Assembly (NCBI GenBank): GCA_013214765.1
Contig: JABSQD010000007.1
Span: forward strand, 1 to 9,085
Direction: 5' to 3'
Source of the DNA: Mycoplasmataceae bacterium
GTDB taxonomy: Bacteria; Bacillota_I; Bacilli_A; Mycoplasmatales; Hepatoplasmataceae
Length of the DNA stretch: 9,085 bases
The first letter of the stretch is position 1. The number at the start of each line of letters is the position of its first letter. Below the pieces are notes generated by a model. That model searched no databases. It saw only the letters and a list, made by a program, of their open reading frames with translations, and was not told where the DNA came from. The position numbers and the translations under genes were made by a program. Positions 1-9,085 of this stretch are shown piece by piece.

Positions 1-147
1 ATAAATTATGATTCGAAATGAATGAATATTTTTTTAAAACCAATCAATACATTTTCATTATTATTAGTTTATTCTATTTCTTTTCTAAGCTATTTTAGTG
101 TCATAATTACAGATAAAATTATTCAAAAAAATATGGAGGTGATATAG
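1..147 (+). CDS. 3' end of an upstream membrane-protein gene (possibly atpI), partial
   Basis: The frame is open from the window edge through 48 codons to a double stop TAG TAG at 145-150. It reads one in-frame TGA (19-21) as Trp. The readable part has a short polar stretch, then one hydrophobic segment of about 18 residues (around codons 18-36, rich in Leu, Ser, Phe, Tyr and Ile), then a short charged tail (TDKIIQKNMEVI). The end lies 3 bp before atpB, and the atpB ribosome binding site is inside its last codons, so the two are probably translated in tandem. AtpI, a small four-helix membrane protein, is the usual gene at this spot, which is the only reason to suggest it. The fragment has no family motif, and specifically no glycine-rich helix or membrane carboxylate of a c subunit. 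A second frame (3 to about 98) is also open, so even the frame choice is uncertain. Confidence 0.4.
135..143 (+). promoter_or_regulatory. Strong Shine-Dalgarno site of atpB
   Basis: GGAGGTGAT is a nine-base match to the anti-Shine-Dalgarno end of 16S rRNA, with 7 bases between it and the ATG at 151. It fixes the atpB start. It is by far the best ribosome binding site in the operon; atpF, atpH and atpC have little or nothing recognisable at a normal distance. Confidence 0.85.
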
Positions 148-150
148 TAG

Positions 151-945
151 ATGACACAATTATTAGGTTTATTAGTTTCTACACTATTAACAATAATATT
201 AATATTATTAATTTATATATTTGTAATTAGAAGACAAAATAAAGGACAAGCACCAATTAATAAAATTATTGTTTTATTAGAATTTTATTATACTGCTTTT
301 ATTAATTTGCTTGAAGGATTATCTAATGGAAAAAATAAATGATCTTATGTTTATTTATTTACATTATTTAATTTTATATTTATTAATTGTTTAATACCTT
401 GAATTGGTTTTGATTCTGCTGCAACATCTATAATGTTTACATTTCCATTAGCATTAATTACATTTATTATGATTTATGTAATAGGAATTGGAACAATGGG
501 ATTCATTAAATTTTGTAAACATAAGTATTCCAATCCAATGGAAATAGTTTTACAATTTGCTCCATTACTTTCAATGTCAATTAGATTATTTGCAGCAACT
601 CTTGCAGGAGCAATTATTGGAAATGTTCCTTGGATAATTGCACAAGGAATTATTGGCAATGAATGGTATGAGAATTCAATAGCTTTATGATTTCCGATAT
701 TCCAAATATTATTTATGTGAATATGAAAAATAGCAGAAACATTTTTATCTTTGATACAAGCATTTGTTTTTATGACTTTAACAGTTATATTTTGATCAAT
801 GGATACTGGAACAACTTGATCAAGAAAAGAAAGAGCTTTGGAAAAACAAAATCAAGCTCATAAATTAGCAATTGAACATTTCGATAAAATTAATAAAAAA
901 GATAAATCTACTAAAGTAATATCTAAGGAAAGATTGGAAAAATAA
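151..945 (+). CDS. atpB: ATP synthase Fo subunit a
   Basis: Subunit a of F1Fo ATP synthase is the membrane stator that forms the two proton half-channels against the c-ring. The 264-residue protein has about five hydrophobic segments: residues 3-26, 65-85, 95-117, 132-160 and 180-215. The essential arginine is R145 in SMSIRLF, equivalent to E. coli R210, and Q203 in IQAFVFMTLT corresponds to Q252. Two nearby positions differ from E. coli: A149 stands for N214 and A154 for E219. E196 occupies the H245 position, so one acidic residue is kept in the channel as in other families with the swapped arrangement. After the last helix there is a hydrophilic, Lys/Glu-rich tail of about 48 residues (216-264), absent in E. 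coli. Seven TGA codons are read as Trp. The start follows the strong Shine-Dalgarno site at 135-143. The TAA is 1 bp before atpF, leaving no room for atpE. Confidence 0.93.
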
Positions 946-946
946 A

Positions 947-1609
947 ATGTTGAAAGAAAAAAAAATAGAAAAAAAAGAAAATTCTAAAAATGAAAAATAT
1001 ATTAATATTGCTGGTTATGTAATATTAATTATCACTGTAATTTCTCTTGTAATATTAGCTATTGTTTCTGCAATATTTGGATTTAATGAAGCTATTTCCA
1101 TGGGTACAGCCGGTATTCCACTTTCCTTTCAGTATGCATTAGCATTATTTATATCAACATTAATTTCATTAGTTATAATCGTGATAATTGTTTATAAGTT
1201 TTTTTGAAATCCAATAAACAATCATTTAGAAATTAGAAAAGAAAATATTATTACTAATATTGATGCTGCCTCTTATAAAAATAAAGAAGCAGAAAAAAAT
1301 TATTCCAGGTCATTAAAAACTAAAAAAGAAGCAAAAGAAGAAGCAAAAGATATTATTTCCAATTCTAAAAAAATAGCAATAAATGAAAAAAAAGAAATTT
1401 TGGATGAATCCAAAGATCAATTTATTAAAATAATTAAATATTCAAGAACACAAATTGGAAAAGAAAAGGAGCAAATGAGACAAGAAATTAGACAAGAAAT
1501 TTTAGAAACTTCCCTTTTGGTTGCTGAAAAAATAATTGAAAAAGAAATTAATTCTGAAACAAATAAAAAAATGATAGAGGAATTAATATCTTCCTTTGAT
1601 ATAAAATAA
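947..1609 (+). CDS. atpF: ATP synthase Fo subunit b with an extra N-terminal hydrophobic segment
   Basis: Subunit b is the peripheral stalk: a membrane anchor followed by a long helix that reaches the delta subunit. The 220-residue protein reads through one TGA (1205-1207, W87). Order: a charged Lys/Glu-rich start (1-17), a first hydrophobic segment (about 19-45), a short loop with AGIP, a second hydrophobic segment (about 61-86), then the b-type junction KFFWNP at 84-89. The rest to the C-terminus is a charged, coiled-coil-like helix with Ala/Lys/Glu/Ile periodicity (KEAKEEAKDIISNSKKIA). The second segment plus junction is the normal b anchor. The first replaces the lipoprotein signal seen in mycoplasma b subunits; it has no Cys, so no lipobox. 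No close Shine-Dalgarno site is visible (AAGGAA at 925-930 is distant), so translation is probably coupled to atpB. Fusion with subunit c was considered, but the glycine motif and membrane carboxylate are absent. Confidence 0.87.
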
Positions 1610-1613
1610 AAAT

Positions 1614-2147
1614 ATGAACATAAAAAATAAACAGTATGCACAAGCTATATATGAAATTTCAAAAGAAAATAATCAAGTTGAGGATTATTTAAATTTATCT
1701 ATGGCAATCTTAGATGTGGATTTAAATAATTCAGAATTATTTACATATTTAGAACATTGAGATGTTAAATTAGAGGAAAAGAAAAAAATTATTAAAGATA
1801 TTTGTAATGGCATAGAATATTATGAAAATTGATTATTAATATTAATTGACTTAGGAAAAACGAGAAATATAAAAAATTTTATAAATGAATTTATTAAAAT
1901 TTATAATAAGGAAAATAATATAGTTAAAGGATATGCTTGAACAACAAAACCAGTAAATAAAGAAATAATTAATATATTAGAAGAAAAATTATCTAAAAAA
2001 TTAAATAAAAAAATAATGTTAGAAAATAGAATTAATAAAGAAATCATTGGAGGAATTAAAATCGAGGTTGAAGGAAAAATTTGAGAAAATACAATTAAAA
2101 ATAAAATATTACAATTATTAAAAGAAGGAAGTGATTTTTATGAGTAA
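1614..2147 (+). CDS. atpH: ATP synthase F1 subunit delta
   Basis: Delta sits on top of F1 and ties the alpha N-termini to the b stalk. The 177-residue product is close to the usual length of about 180. It begins KQYAQAIYEIS, resembling the family's N-terminal Y-A-x-A-L/I-Y/F helix. It ends with the family's C-terminal signature, here GGIKIEVEGKIWENTIKNKI starting at G146, which corresponds to the GG-x-x-I-x-x-x-x-x-x-x-D/N-x-S/T-I pattern. Three in-frame TGA codons are read as Trp, which is why simple standard-code translation breaks this gene into pieces. It starts 4 bp after the atpF stop with no good Shine-Dalgarno site, and its last 8 bp overlap the start of atpA. Sequence between the termini is poorly conserved, as is normal for delta. 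Confidence 0.87.
2127..2135 (+). promoter_or_regulatory. Shine-Dalgarno site deciding the atpA start
   Basis: GGAAGTGAT differs by one base from the strong atpB site and lies 4 bases before the ATG at 2140. It lies inside the end of atpH. The GTG at 2131 is within the site itself, so it is unlikely to be the start although the frame is open there. Confidence 0.65.
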
Positions 2148-3651
2148 AGTAATAGAATTAAGTACAATCATTAAAGAAAAAATAAAAAATTATAATCTTA
2201 AAATTAAAACTTCAGAAGAAGGAAAAGTATTAACTATTGCTGATGGTATTGCATCTGTTTCAGGATTAGATAAAACTAAGTCGGGTGAATTATTAGTTTT
2301 TCCAAAAGAAACATATGGAATGGCTCTTAATCTTGAAGAAGATTCAATAGGAGTAATTATTTTTGGTAGTTTTTCTCATATTAAAGAAGGAGATTTAGTT
2401 TTTAGAACCAATGAGGTTGTTGAAGTTTCTGTCGGAAATGGATTAATTGGTAGAATTATTGATCCTTTAGGAAAATCAATTGATGGTAAAGGAAAAATAA
2501 TTTTCGAAAATAAAAGACCCATAGAAAGAATTGCTCCTGGAATAATGACAAGAAAATCTGTTTCGAAACCAATGGAAACAGGTATTTTATCTATAGATTC
2601 AATGATACCCATTGGCAAAGGACAAAGAGAATTAATTATTGGTGATAAAAAAACAGGTAAAACATCTATTGCAATAGATACAATTTTAAATCAAAAAGGA
2701 AAAAATGTTAAATGTGTTTATGTATCAATAGGACAAAAAAATTCTACACTCGCAAATACAGTTAGGAAACTTGAAAATGGAAAAGCTATGGAGTATACAA
2801 CAATTGTGGCTGCAAATGCATCAGAATCTAATGCCACACAATATATTGCTCCTTATTCAGCGATGGCAATTGCTGAAGAATGAATGGAAAAAGGTGAAGA
2901 TGTTTTAATCATTTTTGATGATCTTACTAAACATGCGGTAGCCTATCGTGCAGTTTCGCTTCTTTTAAGAAGACCGCCAGGAAGAGAGGCATATCCTGGA
3001 GATGTTTTTTATTTACATTCAAGATTATTAGAGAGATCTGCCAACCTTAATGAAAAATATGGTGGTGGATCAATTACTGCATTACCGATTGTAGAAACTC
3101 AAGCAGGAGACATTTCAGCATATATTCCAACAAATGTTATTTCAATTACGGATGGTCAAATATTTTTAATAACCGATTTATTTAATGCTGGTCATAGGCC
3201 AGCAGTTGATGCTGGACAATCTGTCTCAAGAGTTGGTGGAGATGCTCAAACAAAATTAATTAAGAAATTATCAGGAACACTTAAATTAAAATTAGCATCA
3301 TATAATGAACTTAAAACTTTTTCACAATTTGCTTCGGATTTAGATCCACAAACAAAAAATATTTTAGATAATGGTGAAAAAATTATGAGTCTTATGATTC
3401 AAAAACAATATTCTCCTTATTCTCAAGAAATTCAAGCATTCATATTATTTATAATTAGTGAAGATATGCTTAAAAACATTTCTTTAAAAAAAATAACAGA
3501 ATTTAAAAATGAATTGATTAAAAAAATAAATTCAAATAAAGAATTAAAATTAATTAAAAAAGAGTTTGTAGATATAAAAGAATTAAAAAATTCTACAAAA
3601 GAAAAACTTATTCAAGAATTAAATAAATTTATTAAGGAATTTAATAAATAA
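2140..3651 (+). CDS. atpA: ATP synthase F1 subunit alpha
   Basis: Alpha carries the non-catalytic nucleotide sites of F1 and supplies the arginine finger to the catalytic beta sites. The product is 503 residues (E. coli 513). Walker A is GDKKTGKT at 168-175, almost exactly the E. coli position. Other family signatures are the Walker B-like [14 protein letters not shown], the stretch [51 protein letters not shown], and SVSRVGG with R364 as the arginine finger (E. coli R376). Small deviations from common sequence are HRPAVDAGQ before and GGDAQ after that motif. One TGA (2881-2883) encodes Trp in [12 protein letters not shown]. The C-terminal helical domain ends in a Lys-rich stretch. ATG 2140 is chosen over GTG 2131 because of the Shine-Dalgarno site and the expected N-terminus ([14 protein letters not shown]). 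It overlaps atpH by 8 bp. Confidence 0.97.
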
Positions 3652-3663
3652 GAAAGAATCATT

Positions 3664-4491
3664 ATGGCAACATTAAGACAAATTAAAGAACAACAAAATT
3701 CAGTATCTACAATAAATAAAATTACTAAAGCAATGAAACTCGTTTCATCAGCAAAATCCCAAAAAGCAATTAAAGAAATGAGAAAATATAGAGATTATTT
3801 TAAAAAAATAGAGGAAATTATTTCTGATTTAATAGATGATAAAAAAAAGAAAGAATTTTTTAAAGGAGTTTATTGAATTTTGATTATGTCTGACTTGGGA
3901 CTTGCCGGAGGATATAATCATAATATTATTAAAAAAATTAACACTTCTCTTAAAAAAGAAGATAAATTACTTATTATTGGTAATAAGGGTTTAAGTTTTT
4001 TTAAAAAAAATAAAAAAATTTCAGAATTATTTACATTAGGTAATTTGCTTGAGGGAAATAAATTATCCGAATTAACGACAAGAATTAAAACAGAATTTTA
4101 TGATAGAAATATGAAAGTAAATATTCTTTATACAAAATTCGAATCACAAATAGAATTTTCTCCCGAAATAAAAACAATACTTCCAATTCAAAAGAAAGAG
4201 TTAAATAATAAAGAAGTTATTAAAAAACCCAAACCAATAGTTGAGTATGAGCCAGAAAAAGAATTTTTATTAAAAGAATTGGAAAGTTTATATATACATT
4301 CATTTATAGTTTCTATCTATAAAGAATCACAATCATCGGAACATACATCAAGAAAAAATGCAATGGAAAATGCTTCTATGAATGGTGAAGAATTATTAGA
4401 AAAATTAAATATTGAATATAATAGAGGAAGACAAGCCAAAATAACTCAAGAAATTTCAGAAATAATAGGAGGAGCAGAATCGCTTAAATAG
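3664..4491 (+). CDS. atpG: ATP synthase F1 subunit gamma
   Basis: Gamma is the rotating central shaft whose two terminal helices form a coiled coil inside the alpha/beta hexamer. The product is 275 residues (usual about 285). The N-terminal helix has the family pattern INKITKAMKLVSSAKSQKA (about 17-36). The Rossmann-like core opens with W71 (TGA at 3874-3876) and the signature MSDLGLAGGYN (75-85). The C-terminal helix has SRKNAMENAS and then NRGRQAKITQEISEIIGGAESL, the standard gamma ending. The start lies 12 bp after atpA with only a weak purine stretch (AGAAAG) upstream. The end is followed after 4 bp by an unrelated small gene, not directly by atpD. Confidence 0.95.
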
Positions 4492-4495
4492 AATT

Positions 4496-6119
<1,624 letters not shown>

Positions 6120-6122
6120 TAT

Positions 6123-6536
6123 ATGAAAAAATTTAAAATATCAATATCAACACCAGTTGGAAAAAAATTTGAAAGTGATGAAGTAGTGATGATTAATGCA
6201 AATTTATCGGAGGGTAGAATTGGTATTATGGCAAATCATTCTCCATTAGTTTCGTCATTAAAAATTTCAGACTTTTCAATTAAATTTAAAAATGGTTCAG
6301 AAGAAATAGGAGTTATTCACGGCGGAGTATTTAGTGTTGTTAAAAATGAAGTAACAATTCTCACAACAAGATTTGATTGAGGAGATGAAGTAAATATTTC
6401 TGAAACACAAAAAGAAATTAAAAATATAATTAATCAACTTCAATCTGATGTAAAAAAAGTTGAAGCAGAGTCTTTGAACAATAGATATAAATATGCAGAA
6501 CTTAAATTAAAAATAAAAACATATAAAAAAAATTAA
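6123..6536 (+). CDS. atpC: ATP synthase F1 subunit epsilon
   Basis: Epsilon joins gamma to the c-ring and, through its C-terminal hairpin, can brake ATP hydrolysis. The 137-residue product has the N-terminal beta-sandwich (about 1-86) with the family motifs EGRIGIMANHSPLVSSL and GVIHGGVFSVVKNEVTILT. It continues through one TGA (6378-6380, W86) into a C-terminal helical region (about 92-137) with KEIKNIINQL and RYKYAELKLKI, so the regulatory hairpin is retained. It begins 3 bp after the atpD stop and has no visible Shine-Dalgarno site, so coupling to atpD translation is likely. It is the last ATP synthase gene of the operon. Confidence 0.94.
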
Positions 6537-6547
6537 TTCTATTATTA

Positions 6548-6553
6548 TATAAT
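6548..6553 (+). promoter_or_regulatory. Candidate -10 box before the chitinase gene
   Basis: TATAAT is a perfect -10 consensus in the 26-bp gap after atpC, ending 9 bases before the ATG at 6563. No clear -35 box is visible upstream, and no Shine-Dalgarno site lies between the box and the ATG. If used, transcription would start at or next to the start codon and give a leaderless mRNA. In DNA this A+T-rich the hexamer is common by chance, so support is modest. Confidence 0.4.
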
Positions 6554-6562
6554 ATTATTGAT

Positions 6563-9085
6563 ATGAAAAAAAATTTGTCTAAATTATTCTCTATAATAAT
6601 ATTATTTATTCTTTCTTTCTTTCTTTTGGATAGTATACAATATAAAACATTTTCTTCCAATAATGTGAGTTTAGATTCTAATAAAAATTCACAAACAAAT
6701 AAATCGTTGTGAGGAGTTGGAGCAGGAAAAAAATGAAATGATCATGTTATGGCTCCTTTTGTTGATATGGCTGCTTGAATTACTTCAGGACCAAGTAATG
6801 ATGGAGCTCCAGTGATAACTAATTATGCAAATGGTGTAGGAAATGTTAAATATTATAATTTAGGATTTATAAATTATGTTACCCAAAAAAATTCAAATGA
6901 GGGTTCTCATAAAGAAAAATTTTACCAAACACAAAGCGGTGAAAAAGCACTTCGATGAGGTTGGGGAGGTTGATCAACTTTAAATGAACAAGGTGGTAGC
7001 ACTAATGATCAATATAAAGGTATTAAAAAAAGTATAAAAGATTTTAGAAATATTGGTGGAGATATTGCAGTTTCTTTTGGTGGAGCAGTTGGTACGCCAT
7101 TTTGAATGCAAACAAATGATGAGGATATTTTATATAATACATATAAAGATATTGTTGAAGGTTATGGTTTAACTACTATTGACTTGGATATTGAAGGAAC
7201 AGGCCAAAACATTAATAATAATAAGATTAATGCTAAGGCCATTAAAAGACTACAAGATGAAACGGGTGTAGAAGTTAGTATAACTTTACCTACTTTGAAA
7301 AGTGGTTTAATCTATGATGGAAAAGAAGCCTTAAGACCTTATGTAAAAGAAAATGTTAAAATTTCTTCAGTGAATATAATGGCAATGTTAATGGCTTCTG
7401 GAGATACCGAAGGAGAAGCAGCCATTAGTGCTATGAAGGTATTGAATGGACAACTTAGAACAATGTATGAAAAAGAACTTAATATTGTTTTATCTGAAGA
7501 AGATGCTTATGCAATGATGGGTGTTACAAATTCAGTTGGACATGAAGGGTTTTATGACTTTAGCTTAAAAGAAGCTAAACAAGTAGTTGATTTTTCCATT
7601 GAGAAGAAAATAGGAATGCTTTCTTATTGGAATGCAAATAGAGATGCAAATGAAAAATCGTGAGGTAATGATACAAATATAGGTTTTTATAATTCTTATG
7701 CTTTTGGGAAAATATATCGTGAATTTGAAGATTTTGATGATTCTGGTATTGAATTAATTCCTCCAGTAATCACAGCAGAAGATGCTACGTATCATGAAGC
7801 TTCTAATTTAGTAATACTTAATTGATCAATTAAAGATGGACAAATCACTGATGAATCAGCACAAGAAAAAGGAAAGGTCACATCAATAACTATTTCCAGT
7901 GACAAATTATTAAGTGATTATATCAATATTGCGGAAGTTAAGCCAACTGACACATCTCTTCAATTAATTGTAATAGCAGGTAAAAAATATGACGACATAA
8001 AATTAAACTTTACATATAAAGGTGAAGCAAATAATAGTGAAGAAAAAGGAGAAGAAGTTGAATTTGAAACAATATTAGTTGGAGAAGAAGTTAAGCCAGT
8101 TTCCCCAATTATTACTCCAGGAAAAGCTTCTGTAGCAGGAAATAAAATAACATTTAATTGAATAGTTAAAGATGGCGAAATTACTGATGATTCTCCTCAA
8201 GAATTAGGTAAAGTAACATCAATTAAAATTTATAGTGAAAAATTAGATGAACTTGGGGGTTTTGTTAGTTCTATTGAACCAGATGCCACAACTCATACAG
8301 TAAATATGTATAACATTCCTGCTCAGACATGAAAAGATTTTAAACTAGATTTCGAATATACAAGTATAACAAATAGTGATATATATCAAGGAGAACAAGT
8401 TTCTTTACCGCAAGCAACAACTCTTGAAATTACCGAAGTAGTTCCTCCAACCTTCACTTTTTTTAAACCTCAAATAAATGGAAATTCAGTAAAATTTAGT
8501 TGAGAAGTTGAATGGGAAAATATTGACCATTCTTTTCAAGAGAAGGGACATATACGTAGACTTGTTGTTAAAAGTAAACAAATGAACCAAGACGATGTTC
8601 AAATTGATATTATTTCAGAAGACGCATCTTTTATAGAAATTAATAATTTACCAGACAAAGAATACTCTGATGTTAAATTGCACGTAAGATATAGTGGAAC
8701 AGAAATTCCTCGTTTAATTGATGTAATTTTAGATTTACCAACTATTACAATAGGAGGAGATGAAACCGAAATTACCGAAGTAGTTTCTCCAACTATTGCA
8801 GCAACAAGAGTTGAAATTGAAGGAACTTCAGCAACATTCCATTGAACAATTAAAAAAGGACAAATTACTTCTGAAAACCAAGAACAAGGTACAGTAATAT
8901 CAATTAAAATTTCTAGTGAAAAAATGAATGGTGAAGGAGTTGAAATTCCTCCTGTTAATAATTCTTCATTATCAATTAAAATTACGGGTTTAAAACCAGG
9001 TGAATATAGAGATGTAAAATTAAACTTCCTTTATAAAGGGTCACAGATAGTTGCTGAAGAAAAAGGAAAAGAAGTATCTTTATCG
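6563..9085 (+). CDS. Secreted GH18 chitinase-like protein with C-terminal repeat domains, partial at 3' end
   Basis: GH18 enzymes cleave chitin or related N-acetylglucosamine polymers. The 841 codons visible stay open to the window edge, reading many TGA as Trp. Residues 1-23 are a Lys-start, hydrophobic signal or anchor without a lipobox Cys. The catalytic domain is about 48-395 and resembles, from memory, the P. furiosus ChiA-like GH18 subgroup: VMAPFVDMAAW (strand 1), YYNLGFI, WGWGGW, SFGGAVGTPF at 171-180 (the SxGG strand), IDLDIEG with D207, D209 and the proton-donor E211, SITLPTLKSGL, VNIMAML, and the last strand IGMLSYWNANRD with W356. One oddity is L276: this strand usually reads MAMDYG, so the Asp-Tyr pair is missing here. 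From residue 400 on there are at least four repeats of about 112 residues. The start ATG has no Shine-Dalgarno site. Chitinase activity is likely but not certain given L276. Confidence 0.88.
8426..8451 (+). repeat. Nucleotide direct repeat at repeat-unit junction, copy 1
   Basis: GAAATTACCGAAGTAGTT is followed by C, then CTCCAAC. The same 26 bases recur 342 bp downstream at 8768-8793 with one mismatch. It encodes the unit-end motif EITEVV-x-PT. The near-identity at DNA level within otherwise diverged units suggests a fairly recent exchange or duplication here. Confidence 0.8.
8768..8793 (+). repeat. Nucleotide direct repeat at repeat-unit junction, copy 2
   Basis: This is the second copy of the 26-base junction sequence found at 8426-8451, with one mismatch (T at 8786 for C). 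It spans the boundary between repeat units 3 and 4. Confidence 0.8.

Larger units (their letters stand above)
7760..9085 (+). repeat. Four tandem protein-repeat units (about 112 residues) in the chitinase tail
   Basis: Units begin at 7760, 8096, 8441 and 8783 (336, 345 and 342 bp, the last cut by the window). Each opens with a Pro-containing strand. The common core is a W-I/V-K-D-G-x-I-T run (NWSIKDGQIT, NWIVKDGEIT, HWTIKKGQIT), then S-x-QE-x-GKVTSI-x-I-x-S-x-K-L/M, and later DD/DVKL-x-F-x-Y-x-G. Unit 3 is the most diverged in the core (SWEVEWENID). Alternating hydrophobic residues suggest beta-sandwich (Ig or fibronectin-III type) modules, as often found between a secreted glycosidase and the cell surface or substrate. 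I do not recognise the family. Confidence 0.85.

Noticed and set aside
340..342. In-frame TGA codons throughout suggest frameshifted or broken genes (here in atpB, also in atpF, atpH, atpA, atpG, atpC and the GH18 gene).
   Set aside because: Each frame continues in register with family-conserved sequence on both sides, and many TGA codons fall at Trp or aromatic positions. This is the mollicute UGA=Trp code, not decay.
474..659. Minus-strand open frame inside atpB (with others at 1417-1641 and 2376-2618).
   Set aside because: They are antisense shadows of well-conserved ATP synthase genes, with no ribosome binding site or family motif.
947..1206. The N-terminal part of subunit b could be a fused or remnant c subunit, since it has two hydrophobic segments.
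   Set aside because: It lacks the glycine-rich helix, the polar loop and the membrane Asp/Glu of subunit c, and the second segment runs straight into the b-type KFFWNP junction.
6543..6554. A 12-base palindrome (TATTATATAATA) after atpC as a transcription terminator.
   Set aside because: It has no loop, is pure A/T and lacks a following U-run, so it cannot form a stable terminator hairpin. It is better explained by the TATAAT-like sequence.
6566..6573. An eight-A tract just after the chitinase start as a phase-variation switch (a similar tract lies in atpG near 3841).
   Set aside because: A-runs of this length are frequent in this A+T-rich DNA and also occur in an essential ATP synthase gene. 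Nothing here singles out the tract as variable.

Overview
The window looks like part of a mollicute chromosome (Mycoplasma/Spiroplasma/Entomoplasma-like). It is strongly A+T-rich, all genes lie on the + strand, and UGA is read as tryptophan. Seven of the genes or partial genes can only be full length if internal TGA codons are sense codons; atpB alone has seven in-frame TGA and two TGG. The TGA codons sit where the families expect Trp or another aromatic residue, for example in FFW-NP of subunit b and AEEW-ME of subunit alpha. They therefore mark the genetic code, not gene decay. Assignment below the level of Mollicutes is not possible from this sequence alone.

Layout. Positions 1-147 hold the 3' end of an upstream membrane-protein frame, possibly atpI. 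Positions 151-6536 hold a tightly packed ATP synthase operon: atpB (a), atpF (b), atpH (delta), atpA (alpha), atpG (gamma), an unrecognised 80-residue protein, atpD (beta) and atpC (epsilon). Spacers run from an 8-bp overlap (atpH/atpA) to 12 bp. The remaining 2.5 kb (6563 to the window end) is the 5' part of a large secreted GH18 chitinase-like enzyme. Its catalytic domain is followed by at least four roughly 112-residue beta-rich repeats and continues past the window.

How the genes work together. Alpha, beta, gamma, delta and epsilon make the F1 head and stalk, and a and b the membrane stator. Walker A motifs, the beta catalytic Glu, the alpha arginine finger and the a-subunit Arg are all present, so this looks like a working proton-coupled F1Fo enzyme, not the divergent F1-like X0 type of some mycoplasmas. 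The main anomaly is that atpE (the c-ring subunit) is not between atpB and atpF, where only 1 bp separates the genes, and it is nowhere else in the window. Subunit b also carries an additional N-terminal hydrophobic segment in place of the lipoprotein signal known from mycoplasma b subunits, and an unknown small gene separates atpG from atpD. The chitinase suggests, by inference, a host or niche that supplies chitin, such as an arthropod.

No RNA genes, insertion sequences, CRISPR arrays or convincing terminators were seen. No stretch longer than 300 bases lacks a gene.
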